Shown: piece after piece, positions 56,634 to 64,000 of the stretch | Layout of the letters: every line of letters starts with the position of its first letter | Position numbering within the stretch: position 1 is the first letter of the stretch | Origin: a virus | Virus record (IMG/VR): IMGVR_UViG_3300028840_004242 | Location: 23,831 to 87,830 of that record | Reading direction: 5' to 3' (one strand) | DNA length: 64,000 nucleotides | The notes under the pieces: model-generated | Seen by the model: only the letters and a program-made list of their open reading frames with translations | What the model was told of the DNA's origin: nothing | Databases searched by the model: none | Made by a program: the position numbers and the translations under genes

Positions 56634-56830
56634 TGCCACGCCGATCACATAATATAAAGCGCCGTATGGAGGGTAGGTGTATAGATTGTGGTGCTATGGC
56701 AGAGTATGGGAAGGTGAGATGTGAAAAATGCTTGGTGGAACAGAGGGTTAAAAAGAGGGCTAGCTATGATGAAAAAAAGCGCATAGCAAAGCATACAAGC
56801 AATAGAAATCTTTTAAAATTCAACAGATGA
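56633..56830 (+). CDS. Small zinc-finger protein
   Basis: 65 residues, very basic. GRCIDCGAMAEYGKVRCEKC is a compact four-Cys finger. DNA binding is likely. It could be an HNH-related remnant but no His-Asn-His is present. Unknown. Confidence 0.65.
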   Translation: MPRRSHNIKRRMEGRCIDCGAMAEYGKVRCEKCLVEQRVKKRASYDEKKRIAKHTSNRNLLKFNR

Positions 56831-56845
56831 GAGGGGGTAAAAATT

Positions 56846-57034
56846 ATGGCTAACAATGATTTAAACGTCAAGTTGCAGGTGACAGAGGACAATATAGAGC
56901 ACATGTTGAATGGATTGGAAGAGTACAGTGGACTAGAAGTTAAGGATATAGGATTGCTGAGAAATGAGAAGGGCAAGCTGAAGGCTATAATTGTAATGTG
57001 GAGAGGGAAAGGTGCAAAATCTAAAGAAGATTAA
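56846..57034 (+). CDS. Small hypothetical protein
   Basis: 62 residues after GAGAGGGGG. Alpha-beta pattern (VTEDNIEHMLNGLEEYSGLE, then KLKAIIVMWRGKG). Overlaps the next gene by 23 bases. Unknown. Confidence 0.65.
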   Translation: MANNDLNVKLQVTEDNIEHMLNGLEEYSGLEVKDIGLLRNEKGKLKAIIVMWRGKGAKSKED

Positions 57035-57575
57035 AAAATGGCTGATTAAGAACGTAGCCGACATCCGTCTCTATAAAGGTGGCGTTATACTCTTCGGCGA
57101 CAGCCACTACCGTATGAAGGGGGAGGACGTGAGAGATATCCTGAACTCCTTGCAGAAGGGAGATGTGCTGTTGCGAAGGTATGATCATTATTTAGGAGGT
57201 ATGCTAACACCTGGCTACTTCACCCATGCCGCTATTTATGTTGGGGATAACAGAGTGATTCACATGTTAGGTGAAGGTATATGTAGTGAGGACATCCTTA
57301 CGTTCTGCCGCTGTGACCACGTTGCTGTGCTGAGGCATGTTGGTGCCCACTATCCTCGATACCAAGCTGTAAAGAAGGCATTCGCATTTCTGGAAAAACA
57401 TGTACAGTATGATTACGAGTTTGAGAGTGAAGATGAAGAGTTTTACTGTACTGAGTTTGTATGGGAATGTTATGGCAGACCTCCCGATCTCTACTTTGAT
57501 AAATATATACTGCCTGATGACTTCTTAGCTTCGGTTAGCATATTTGAATTGGTAATAAGGAGACCTTCTCCATGA
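57012..57575 (+). CDS. Permuted papain-like (YiiX/NlpC-P60 fold) hydrolase
   Basis: 187 residues from GTG 57012. KGDVLLRRYDHYLGGMLTPG with FTHAAIYVGDNRVIHM is the His-containing strand of the permuted family, and EEFYCTEFVWECYG holds the Cys nucleophile later in the chain, as in YiiX/YebB. Members cleave peptide or amide bonds. It precedes the large terminase with ATGA overlap, an unusual location, so whether it acts on peptidoglycan or a virion protein is open. Confidence 0.7.
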   Translation: MQNLKKIKKWLIKNVADIRLYKGGVILFGDSHYRMKGEDVRDILNSLQKGDVLLRRYDHYLGGMLTPGYFTHAAIYVGDNRVIHMLGEGICSEDILTFCRCDHVAVLRHVGAHYPRYQAVKKAFAFLEKHVQYDYEFESEDEEFYCTEFVWECYGRPPDLYFDKYILPDDFLASVSIFELVIRRPSP

Positions 57576-59446
57576 CAGTAAAAAGAGCGAGTAGAATCAA
57601 AGCAGCAGATCACGAAGTGGTAACATATCAGGATGGAGCCGAAGGGTGTATTCGCTTCTGTGAGGATCATGTAAGGGTTCCTATTTTCATAGACAAAATG
57701 GAGTACTGGTGCCCCCTAAGTGATCTACCTGACACACCTAATCCCAAGACTAAGCGTTCCTACAAAGAGATGTGGGAAAGGCAGAAGGATATATTAAGGG
57801 AATGTCTAGCGATGGATGAGGAAGGTTATTTCCTCTACAGGCAGATAGTGTTTTGTTGGATGAGAGGTGAAGGTAAATCACTAATAGTCTGCCTTATAAT
57901 AATCTGGAAGTTTATGGCATTCTCCCGCCAGAAGATCATGCTAGGGGCTAATAGTAGAGACCAAGTTAAGTTCGTTCATTATGATATTATACGGGATATC
58001 ATTCTCCACAGCCCATCGTTGTTAGCACTAATTGGTAAGAATAATATCCAAGAAAAAGAAATCAGATTGAAGGAAGACCCTGACGATCCTAAGAGTAAGG
58101 ACATAGATTGTATCATCCGCAGCGTTGGTACCTTTACTGGTATACTTTCTAATATAACAGCCTACTCATTCAGTGAAATGTTTGATATGAAGAATCCAAG
58201 GTTCTATGTACAGCTAGATGGTAGTATTAGAAATATACCTAATGCGTTTGGCTTAATCGACTCAACCGTGTCAGATAAGACCCATGTACTCTATAATTTA
58301 TATAAAGAATGGAAAGCAGGAAACCTGCGAAATGTCTACTTCAGCTATAGGTGCTCGAGAAGTGCAGATTCGGAAGATTATTGGAACCCTCTTATGGATG
58401 AGGATCAACTTAATGACTATAAAGTCAAATTTCCTTTTGGAGAGTTTGAGAGATATTTTCAGAACCTCTGGGAGGCTGGAACTGTACGGGTTTTTACAGA
58501 TGAAATGATTGAGGAAATGGGTTACATCGGTGTAGATAATGGATTTTTAAATCATGATGAAATACAAACGGCTATTAGAAGAAAGTATGAGTTGATTGCT
58601 AGAGCGGAGGATACTGCTGGTAAAGGATTTAACGAAGGGGCGGCAGCTGATTGGGAAAGAGTAGCTCTTATAGATAGTAAGTTTAGAAAGGTAGAGTCCC
58701 TTTTCACCCTTGAAGGTCCTTTTGTAGATAGTCCACCTTCGGTTTCTACGTTGCAGTTCCTTTCTGATATTTTTGATACTGATTGGGCTTTACTTACTGG
58801 ACTTGACATGGCAGATCCTACTGCTGTGCATGGACAAGCTCGCACCATTTTCTGTGCTGTGCTTAAGGGACTGGCAGGAAGCCGCAGTAATCCTTTCCAT
58901 GAAACTATTGAAATACCAGATATGAAGTATATCTACATATTGATATTCCTGACAAGTATTCAGAATCAAGATATCAATATTGTTAAACGTCTAATGGACG
59001 AAATGGATACAGAATATGATGGAATTGATGCATTCTGCAGCGAGCGCTACGGGTCCTGGGATATGGTTCAGTGGTGCGAGGATCGAGATATTTTCTTCGA
59101 ACCTATCTTTCCTAATTACGACCGACAACGGGAAGCATTTAAAGAGTTTTATAATGTTGCCCGTGAGGGTAGATTTAAATGCCCACCAATCCATGTGGTC
59201 GGAAGTAAACGGGTCGATGTTTTACGTGAAGAGCTGTCAGTCTTTGATCATGATCCCATTAAGCGATGGTTCGGAAGTCCAGAAAAGACTGAAAAGGGAG
59301 GAATACAGGACGATTCCGTGTATAGTGTGGGATGGTGTTTATACGGAGGTCGTATGCTCGGACCTGACTCTTTTAGAATCAGAAAGTCAATGACTAGCTT
59401 TGGAACATTCATTCAAGGCACAGGAATCGTAGGGGATTATACTTGA
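57572..59446 (+). CDS. Large terminase subunit (TerL)
   Basis: 624 residues. The ATPase has FCWMRGEGKSLIVCL (Walker A, about 90-104), YSFSEMFDMK (Walker B region with acidic end) and LIDSTVS coupling motif. The RNase H-like nuclease shows LLTGLDMADPTA (first Asp, about 410), EYDGIDAFCSERYG and IQDDSVYSVGW. It packages DNA into the procapsid through the portal encoded next. ATGA overlap with the papain-like gene. Confidence 0.9.
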   Translation: MTVKRASRIKAADHEVVTYQDGAEGCIRFCEDHVRVPIFIDKMEYWCPLSDLPDTPNPKTKRSYKEMWERQKDILRECLAMDEEGYFLYRQIVFCWMRGEGKSLIVCLIIIWKFMAFSRQKIMLGANSRDQVKFVHYDIIRDIILHSPSLLALIGKNNIQEKEIRLKEDPDDPKSKDIDCIIRSVGTFTGILSNITAYSFSEMFDMKNPRFYVQLDGSIRNIPNAFGLIDSTVSDKTHVLYNLYKEWKAGNLRNVYFSYRCSRSADSEDYWNPLMDEDQLNDYKVKFPFGEFERYFQNLWEAGTVRVFTDEMIEEMGYIGVDNGFLNHDEIQTAIRRKYELIARAEDTAGKGFNEGAAADWERVALIDSKFRKVESLFTLEGPFVDSPPSVSTLQFLSDIFDTDWALLTGLDMADPTAVHGQARTIFCAVLKGLAGSRSNPFHETIEIPDMKYIYILIFLTSIQNQDINIVKRLMDEMDTEYDGIDAFCSERYGSWDMVQWCEDRDIFFEPIFPNYDRQREAFKEFYNVAREGRFKCPPIHVVGSKRVDVLREELSVFDHDPIKRWFGSPEKTEKGGIQDDSVYSVGWCLYGGRMLGPDSFRIRKSMTSFGTFIQGTGIVGDYT

Positions 59447-59482
59447 TTTTCCGCCTTTCTTTTTGGGAAAGCAAAAAATAGT

Positions 59483-59512
59483 TTGACAACCCGCCCCCAG
59501 GTGTGTTATATA
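59483..59512 (+). promoter_or_regulatory. Sigma70-type promoter before the portal gene
   Basis: TTGACA (59,483-59,488) then TTATAT (17-base spacer) or TATATA (18), in the 100-base gap between terminase and portal. Leader to ATG 59562 about 45 bases. Confidence 0.75.
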
Positions 59513-59561
59513 TTTGGCAATTTGTTCTCTTAATACCATCTTGTAGATGAGGAATCAAAAA

Positions 59562-61139
59562 ATGACAGTGGAGTTGAGTAGAGATGAGATAGCGGAGAGA
59601 ATACAAGAAATTCCAGATGACGTTTTAAGGCACATCACCTTCAGTATGCCCTGGCAATCACTAGCTGAAGGGTACTCTGGAGCAACCGATGAAGATGGAT
59701 TCCCTATCATTCCTGATGCAGGGAAAAAGGAAGATCCAACCGAAGTAAGGAAGCGACTACAGACGGTCTGCTTCCAGAAAGCTCATCAAAATCCCCACAT
59801 TAATACTGCAATAAGAGGTCTAGCTGGCCGTGTTACTGGCATGGGCTTCGAGGTCTCTTCAGGAATACCTGAAATTCAGCAAGCCATTGACGAAATTTGG
59901 TATGATCCCCGCAACCGTCTTTATTATTTCCTTTATAAGTACTACGTGAGGCATTTGATAGAAGGTGAACTATTCTTATGTCTTACTTTACACAAAGATG
60001 GCTTTGTAGAAGTAGATTTTGTGGATCCCTCTGTGGTTAGCAGCAGTGGAGGGGACGGAAGTGGAGTAATCAATCATCCTACTAAGCCTACAATGCCTCT
60101 GATGTACAATATCCGCTACGATAGCAATAATATGCAACAGATACCCTCGATTTTCTGTGCTTACTACCCAGAACTGTTATCGTTAGCCGCAGAATCCGAG
60201 CTTTACGACCCAAAATTGCAATCGAATAGCAAATCTAGGGCTAGAACTTTCACTAAATTCAAGAGTTATAATAAATTTATTGTAGTGCTTGAGAAAGGAT
60301 TTGTTACGAAAAGAGCGATATCCTACCTAAGAACTACGCTTGAGTGGATAAATCACTACGAAAACCTTAAAAAGTATGAAATAGACCATAAAAAGTCATC
60401 TGGGGCTTATTTATGGATATTCAAAATAACTGAGCCAAAGAGTTTCAAACTTTGGCTATCTTTATCTGATGATGACCGTCGTAAGACGGGTATCATGGCA
60501 AAAAAGACCCCAGGATCGTCATTGGTGCTTCCCCCTGGCATGGAGGTAGAGGTTAAGAATCCTGTACTTTCTAATATTAGGGAGCAGGATACGGATATTC
60601 TTGAAATGGTTGGGAGCGGACTCAACGAGCCCGAGGATATTCTCTCCTCCAAATCTCGGAGCCCTTATGCTAGTATAAGGGCTTCGAGAGGTCCAATGTC
60701 AGACCGTGTAAGTGATGAGGTTGTGCTGTTCGATCGCTGGTTTATTCATGACTTTTGGGGTTCCATATTCTACCTTAAATCCGTAGTTTCTGATTTCCCT
60801 TCTATATTTAAAGTAAAGGAAGCTGTGGGATTTAATGAAGATAAAAGTCCGATTGTGAAAAAGGTGGATAGGAAACCTCAAGAACTCATCAAAGTTTCCT
60901 ATCCCATTAGCGAAGTAATAGACCTAGAGGGCCGTGCTAAAGCATTGTTAGGGGTTAAACATGGTCCTGTGAGTGAGCAACTAGGTATACCTAATGAAGA
61001 GGTAGCACGAAGGATGGGTGTGGGTAACTACCATAAAGCTAGATTGAAAAAGGCTACAGAGGATGAGATGTATCCCGAGCTTATTTACAATGTAGATGCT
61101 GAAGCTACCCAGGAAGACTTAGAAGGAGGAGGAGCATGA
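59562..61139 (+). CDS. Portal protein
   Basis: 525 residues from ATG 59562 (GAGGAA eight bases upstream; ATG 59547 is alternative). INTAIRGLAGRVTGMGFEVS, DEIWYDPRNRLYYFLYKYYV and a VDFVDPSVV wing segment are typical of large-phage portals; SKSRSPYASIRASRGPMSDR near the end fits the clip/crown region. It forms the dodecameric DNA gateway. Followed directly by the NlpC/P60 gene with ATGA overlap. Confidence 0.85.
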   Translation: MTVELSRDEIAERIQEIPDDVLRHITFSMPWQSLAEGYSGATDEDGFPIIPDAGKKEDPTEVRKRLQTVCFQKAHQNPHINTAIRGLAGRVTGMGFEVSSGIPEIQQAIDEIWYDPRNRLYYFLYKYYVRHLIEGELFLCLTLHKDGFVEVDFVDPSVVSSSGGDGSGVINHPTKPTMPLMYNIRYDSNNMQQIPSIFCAYYPELLSLAAESELYDPKLQSNSKSRARTFTKFKSYNKFIVVLEKGFVTKRAISYLRTTLEWINHYENLKKYEIDHKKSSGAYLWIFKITEPKSFKLWLSLSDDDRRKTGIMAKKTPGSSLVLPPGMEVEVKNPVLSNIREQDTDILEMVGSGLNEPEDILSSKSRSPYASIRASRGPMSDRVSDEVVLFDRWFIHDFWGSIFYLKSVVSDFPSIFKVKEAVGFNEDKSPIVKKVDRKPQELIKVSYPISEVIDLEGRAKALLGVKHGPVSEQLGIPNEEVARRMGVGNYHKARLKKATEDEMYPELIYNVDAEATQEDLEGGGA

Positions 61140-61561
61140 TAGATGAAAAAGTAGCCAGAAAGCTCGTACAGAGAATCGCTATGTCCTATCTTGGCACTTT
61201 TTATATTTGGGGAGGAGACGATCCCTCAGGATTTGACTGTAGCGGTCTTGCTATCGAGTGCTTAAAATCTGTGGGAATTCTTCCTAGATCGGGTGACTGG
61301 ACAGCTCATATTCTAGCTAAAAGATTTGTTACTACTGAAGGACCTAGACCAGGAGATCTTGTTTTCTGGGCTAACGAGAATGCCCATGTCGTACATGTTG
61401 AGATATATATTGGTAATGGGCTGTCTGTTGGCGCTTCTGGCGGAGGTAGTAAAACTAAAACTGTAAAAGATGCAATCAAACATAATGCCTTTATTAAAGT
61501 AAGACCTGTAGCCTCTCGTGGCGGAGAGGTTTTTTATTGCAACCCTTATATAGAGGTATGA
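61136..61561 (+). CDS. NlpC/P60 cysteine peptidase
   Basis: 141 residues. GFDCSGLAIECLK has the catalytic Cys, AHVVHVEIYIGNG the His, and YLGTFYIWGGDDPSG the conserved aromatic-GG lead-in. No signal peptide or binding domain. Family members cut D-gamma-glutamyl-meso-diaminopimelate links in peptidoglycan. Position between portal and capsid protease suggests a virion-associated or lysis enzyme. Together with 57,012 the phage has two papain-fold enzymes near packaging genes. Confidence 0.85.
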   Translation: MIDEKVARKLVQRIAMSYLGTFYIWGGDDPSGFDCSGLAIECLKSVGILPRSGDWTAHILAKRFVTTEGPRPGDLVFWANENAHVVHVEIYIGNGLSVGASGGGSKTKTVKDAIKHNAFIKVRPVASRGGEVFYCNPYIEV

Positions 61562-61562
61562 G

Positions 61563-62033
61563 ATGCCTTGGACAGCGGCAGATGCCAAAAGGTTTAAAAA
61601 GGGCTTGACTTCAGCTCAGGCAGCTCAATGGGCTAAAATAGCTAATGGTGTACTGAGATCATGCCAGAGTCAGGGTAGTAGTGATTGTGAGGGAAAAGCA
61701 ATAAGGATAGCGAATAGTAAATTTAGTGATGAAAGTTTTGAGCTTGAAGCCTTGGTAGAAATGGGATCTACTTGGAAACAGGTAGATTTACTTTTGCATG
61801 ATTCATTTTTTGGTCTCCAGCAGCAGAAAGCCGGAGGCTCTAATGCAGGTAAATATAAAACAGGACCTTTTTGTGGTCCTTCAGGAGGAGCACCTAAGGG
61901 CACCTATCCTGTAAATACAAAGGCAAGGGCTATAGCGGCCTTGGCGTATGCTCGTCACGCACCTAATCCTTCTGGTATTCGAAGATGCGTGTGTCGTCAT
62001 TGGCCAAGTTTACCAGCTTGCAAAAGGAGCTAA
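61563..62033 (+). CDS. Hypothetical head-region protein
   Basis: 156 residues. PWTAADAKRFKKGLTSAQAA and ANGVLRSCQS, IRIANSKF near the N-terminus resemble the short N-terminal segment of many phage head genes; the C-terminal GPFCGPSGGAPKGTYPVNTK and RHAPNPSGIRRCVCRH are Cys-rich. The family is widespread but uncharacterised (recall). Overlap with the next gene if the protease began earlier. Confidence 0.6.
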   Translation: MPWTAADAKRFKKGLTSAQAAQWAKIANGVLRSCQSQGSSDCEGKAIRIANSKFSDESFELEALVEMGSTWKQVDLLLHDSFFGLQQQKAGGSNAGKYKTGPFCGPSGGAPKGTYPVNTKARAIAALAYARHAPNPSGIRRCVCRHWPSLPACKRS

Positions 62034-62035
62034 AA

Positions 62036-63238
62036 ATGAGTGAGAAACAAGTACCGAAAGGAGCACTACGTTTTGTAGATGAGGGACATGGATGCCAAGC
62101 ATTCGTGGACTTCGGGGAAGGTGAAGAAGGACAGCCTAAATTGAGTATGGTTGGGTACTCAGGCAAGATTATTAAAGGTCATTGGTACTGGGGGGACCTT
62201 GCCATTGACTTGCAAGGCATGAAATTCGAGGAATCCCGCTATCCTATCCTTGAAAATCATGATACCAGTCGTAAGGTTGCCTTTATGGGTAAACCTATTG
62301 TGAATGAGGAAGGACAGCTCGTAGCCCCTGAAAACAGCAAGCTGTTGGATACTGAAGCTGCTGATGAGTTCATTAAATTATCAAAACAGGGATTTCCTTA
62401 CCAGTCTAGTATTAGTGCCAAGCCGCTCGTGGTAGAGAAGCTGGATGAAGGTGCGAAGGCAGAGGTTAATGGGTTCTCCATGAAAGGACCAGCTACTATC
62501 TGGAGGCAGTCAAAGTTTCGAGAGATGTCTGTTTGTGTGTTTGGATGGGATAATAAGACTAGTGCTTCGGCTTTCAGCAAGGAGCCTATCGATATTGATT
62601 ACGAAGAGAAAGTAATCAACGCTGAGGATGACCTCAGTGATAACCAAAAACCTGTTTTAAAGAGAAGGGAGGTGAAAGAGATAATGGATATTAAGGAACT
62701 CCAAGAGAAGTATCCAGAAATTTATGATGCTGCTCTTAAACTTGGCAGGGAGGCAGCCGAGAAGGAATTCTCTAAAGAGAAGACCGTTTTGGAAGCCAAA
62801 CTGGAGACGATGCAGAAGGACAATGAGTCTATGAGTGAGAAAGTTCTTGAGCTGGAGAAGAAAGATGCAATCCGGACTGAGAATGAGCTCAAAGCCGAAG
62901 GTTCTAAAATATGGCTTGATAAGTTGTCTGACAGCAAGATTCCCGAACGTTATTACGATAAAGTTCAGCCCCATGTTTCCTACAGCAAGTTTGTGGAGGA
63001 TGGGGTACTGAATGTCGAAAAGTTTGGGGAAGCCATCGACGCTGAGATTAAAGATTGGGAAGACAGGGGCATGACTGAACAGGTCCTGGGCTCTGGCTTC
63101 ACCAAAAAGGAAGTCGAGGATGGCTCTTCTGAGGGATCGGAAGAGGAGACCAAGAACGATATGGCTATAGCAGAGAAATTGGTCCATCTTGCTGGGCATC
63201 AAACCAAATCGGACTTGGAGAAGAAAGCTCAAACTTAA
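62036..63238 (+). CDS. Capsid maturation protease fused to scaffold
   Basis: 400 residues from ATG 62036 (AAAAGGAG). Residues 1-200 are a prohead protease-like domain: PILENHDTSRKVAFMG has the His region, FPYQSSISAKP the Ser region, and EMSVCVFGWDNKTSA the closing strand. Residues 217-400 are coiled coil (EKTVLEAKLETMQKDNESMS) with acidic end, a scaffold. An internal start at 62,684 gives the scaffold alone. The order is as in the lambda C/Nu3 arrangement. Confidence 0.8.
   Translation: MSEKQVPKGALRFVDEGHGCQAFVDFGEGEEGQPKLSMVGYSGKIIKGHWYWGDLAIDLQGMKFEESRYPILENHDTSRKVAFMGKPIVNEEGQLVAPENSKLLDTEAADEFIKLSKQGFPYQSSISAKPLVVEKLDEGAKAEVNGFSMKGPATIWRQSKFREMSVCVFGWDNKTSASAFSKEPIDIDYEEKVINAEDDLSDNQKPVLKRREVKEIMDIKELQEKYPEIYDAALKLGREAAEKEFSKEKTVLEAKLETMQKDNESMSEKVLELEKKDAIRTENELKAEGSKIWLDKLSDSKIPERYYDKVQPHVSYSKFVEDGVLNVEKFGEAIDAEIKDWEDRGMTEQVLGSGFTKKEVEDGSSEGSEEETKNDMAIAEKLVHLAGHQTKSDLEKKAQT
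62684..63238 (+). CDS. Scaffold protein from an internal in-frame start
   Basis: 184 residues in the protease frame from ATG 62684, eight bases after a full GGGAGGTGA ribosome site that sits inside the coding sequence. The product starts DIKELQEKYPEIYDAALKLG and contains only the coiled coil. Such nested scaffolds are established for other protease-scaffold genes; the ribosome site here is direct evidence. Confidence 0.75.
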   Translation: MDIKELQEKYPEIYDAALKLGREAAEKEFSKEKTVLEAKLETMQKDNESMSEKVLELEKKDAIRTENELKAEGSKIWLDKLSDSKIPERYYDKVQPHVSYSKFVEDGVLNVEKFGEAIDAEIKDWEDRGMTEQVLGSGFTKKEVEDGSSEGSEEETKNDMAIAEKLVHLAGHQTKSDLEKKAQT

Positions 63239-63282
63239 ACCTTTAACCCTTTGAAGCCTATTAAGATAGGAGGTGAAACTGT

Positions 63283-63978
63283 ATGGTAGATATAGCTCGA
63301 GGAGGCGATATCCCTCATGTACTTCATGGTACGCAGAAGGATTATAAACGCCTATATTATTCAGACCACATGGCAGCTCTTCGTGTTCCTGTCACCCTTC
63401 AGGCTGGTTATGGCTTGATTGAACAAGGTACCACCTTGGCAAAGAACCTGTCGGCTGCTGGTGGGAAGGCAAAACTTTTGCCTTACGCTCCTACTACCTT
63501 CCCAGCGGACGTTGATAATGCGCGGGCTTATTTGGTTGCTAATAGTGGAACTACTGATAAGTTCGTGTATGTTACCTTGGACGATAGTTATAAGTTCCAG
63601 GTAGGCGACGATGTTATCATCAATGACAACACCACCGCTGCGGAGAACAAGGGAGCGATCACGGCTATCGATCGTACTTCTGATCCACATCGTGCAAAGA
63701 TCACTTTCACGACTGCTATTGGAGGTACTGCTTTTACAACCGCCCGAAGAGCCTACATCATTGTCGAAGCTGGCACGAGTGGTAATAATTACTCAGATTG
63801 TGTCGGTATTTTGGAGAAAACTGTGGATACAGGCACTGGTGTTACGGCTAAAGGTGCTGTTGCAACCCTTATACTTGGTAATTGCGTTCTGTACACAGGA
63901 TGTCTTACCAACTTGGATGCCGCTGCTATTGCCGACATTAGCTCTGCTACTTTCGGCCAATACACATACATCCGTTAA
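63283..63978 (+). CDS. Head decoration or minor capsid protein
   Basis: 231 residues after ATAGGAGGTG. Small, beta-rich, Ala/Thr/Gly-rich (GGKAKLLPYAPTTFPAD, VYVTLDDSYKFQVGDDVIIN). It follows the protease/scaffold where decoration proteins are often found; a capsid protein should follow, since a GGAAGGAGGTGAA ribosome site is at 63,988-64,000. The lack of typical HK97-fold length argues against it being the major capsid. Confidence 0.6.
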   Translation: MVDIARGGDIPHVLHGTQKDYKRLYYSDHMAALRVPVTLQAGYGLIEQGTTLAKNLSAAGGKAKLLPYAPTTFPADVDNARAYLVANSGTTDKFVYVTLDDSYKFQVGDDVIINDNTTAAENKGAITAIDRTSDPHRAKITFTTAIGGTAFTTARRAYIIVEAGTSGNNYSDCVGILEKTVDTGTGVTAKGAVATLILGNCVLYTGCLTNLDAAAIADISSATFGQYTYIR

Positions 63979-63987
63979 TTCCACGAT

Positions 63988-64000
63988 GGAAGGAGGTGAA
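63988..64000 (+). promoter_or_regulatory. Ribosome-binding site of a gene beyond the window
   Basis: GGAAGGAGGTGAA at the last 13 bases, ten bases after the preceding stop. Its start codon lies outside; by gene order it probably serves the major capsid protein. Confidence 0.7.

Overview
The window is part of the genome of a tailed double-stranded DNA bacteriophage (class Caudoviricetes). The evidence is a large terminase, a portal, a capsid protease with a nested scaffold, two lamin G-type or low-complexity fibre proteins, and an almost complete phage-encoded replication and recombination set. The host is not identifiable from the sequence. Strong Shine-Dalgarno sites, sigma70-type promoters and two lipoprotein signals show it is a bacterium.

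Layout: (1) Bases 1-14,620, plus strand: a decoration block (two methyltransferases, a sulfotransferase-like protein, three glycosyltransferases), then receptor or appendage proteins including a 1,651-residue protein that is mostly Ser/Thr/Tyr repeat, then small membrane and lipoprotein genes that look like a lysis module. (2) Bases 14,661-52,640, minus strand: replication, recombination and DNA-modification genes with many very small genes between them. Replication genes are the DnaB-like helicase, primase, UDG-PolA fusion polymerase, sliding clamp, clamp loader, gp32-like SSB, RecA, FEN-type exonuclease, RuvC-like resolvase, SbcD with a split SbcC, a UvsW-like helicase and a DnaQ-like exonuclease. 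A 7-deazaguanine set (FolE, QueD, QueE, a DpdA-like transglycosylase and a possible second QueD-like protein) lies among them with a radical SAM enzyme and a glycosyltransferase. (3) Bases 52,640-55,210: a non-coding, repeat-rich control region, first G-rich and then extremely AT-rich, bounded by 37-bp inverted repeats and holding one regulator-like gene cassette. Transcription diverges from here. (4) Bases 55,210-64,000, plus strand: HTH protein, possible small terminase, small zinc proteins, large terminase, portal, NlpC/P60 protein, protease/scaffold and a head protein.

How the parts work together: the early minus-strand block would replicate and recombine the genome and probably replace some guanines with a 7-deazaguanine. 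No QueC is visible here, so the modification may stop at the carboxy-deazaguanine stage or use a QueC made elsewhere. The minus block is punctuated by promoters of one sequence style (TATCTTG, then 16-18 bases, then a -10 box). It also carries four copies of a 45-bp dispersed repeat and two RNA-like folds, one of them in the leader of the gene next to the helicase. The plus-strand ends of the window form the late genes. The enzymes at the left edge may glycosylate the mucin-like fibre encoded just after them.
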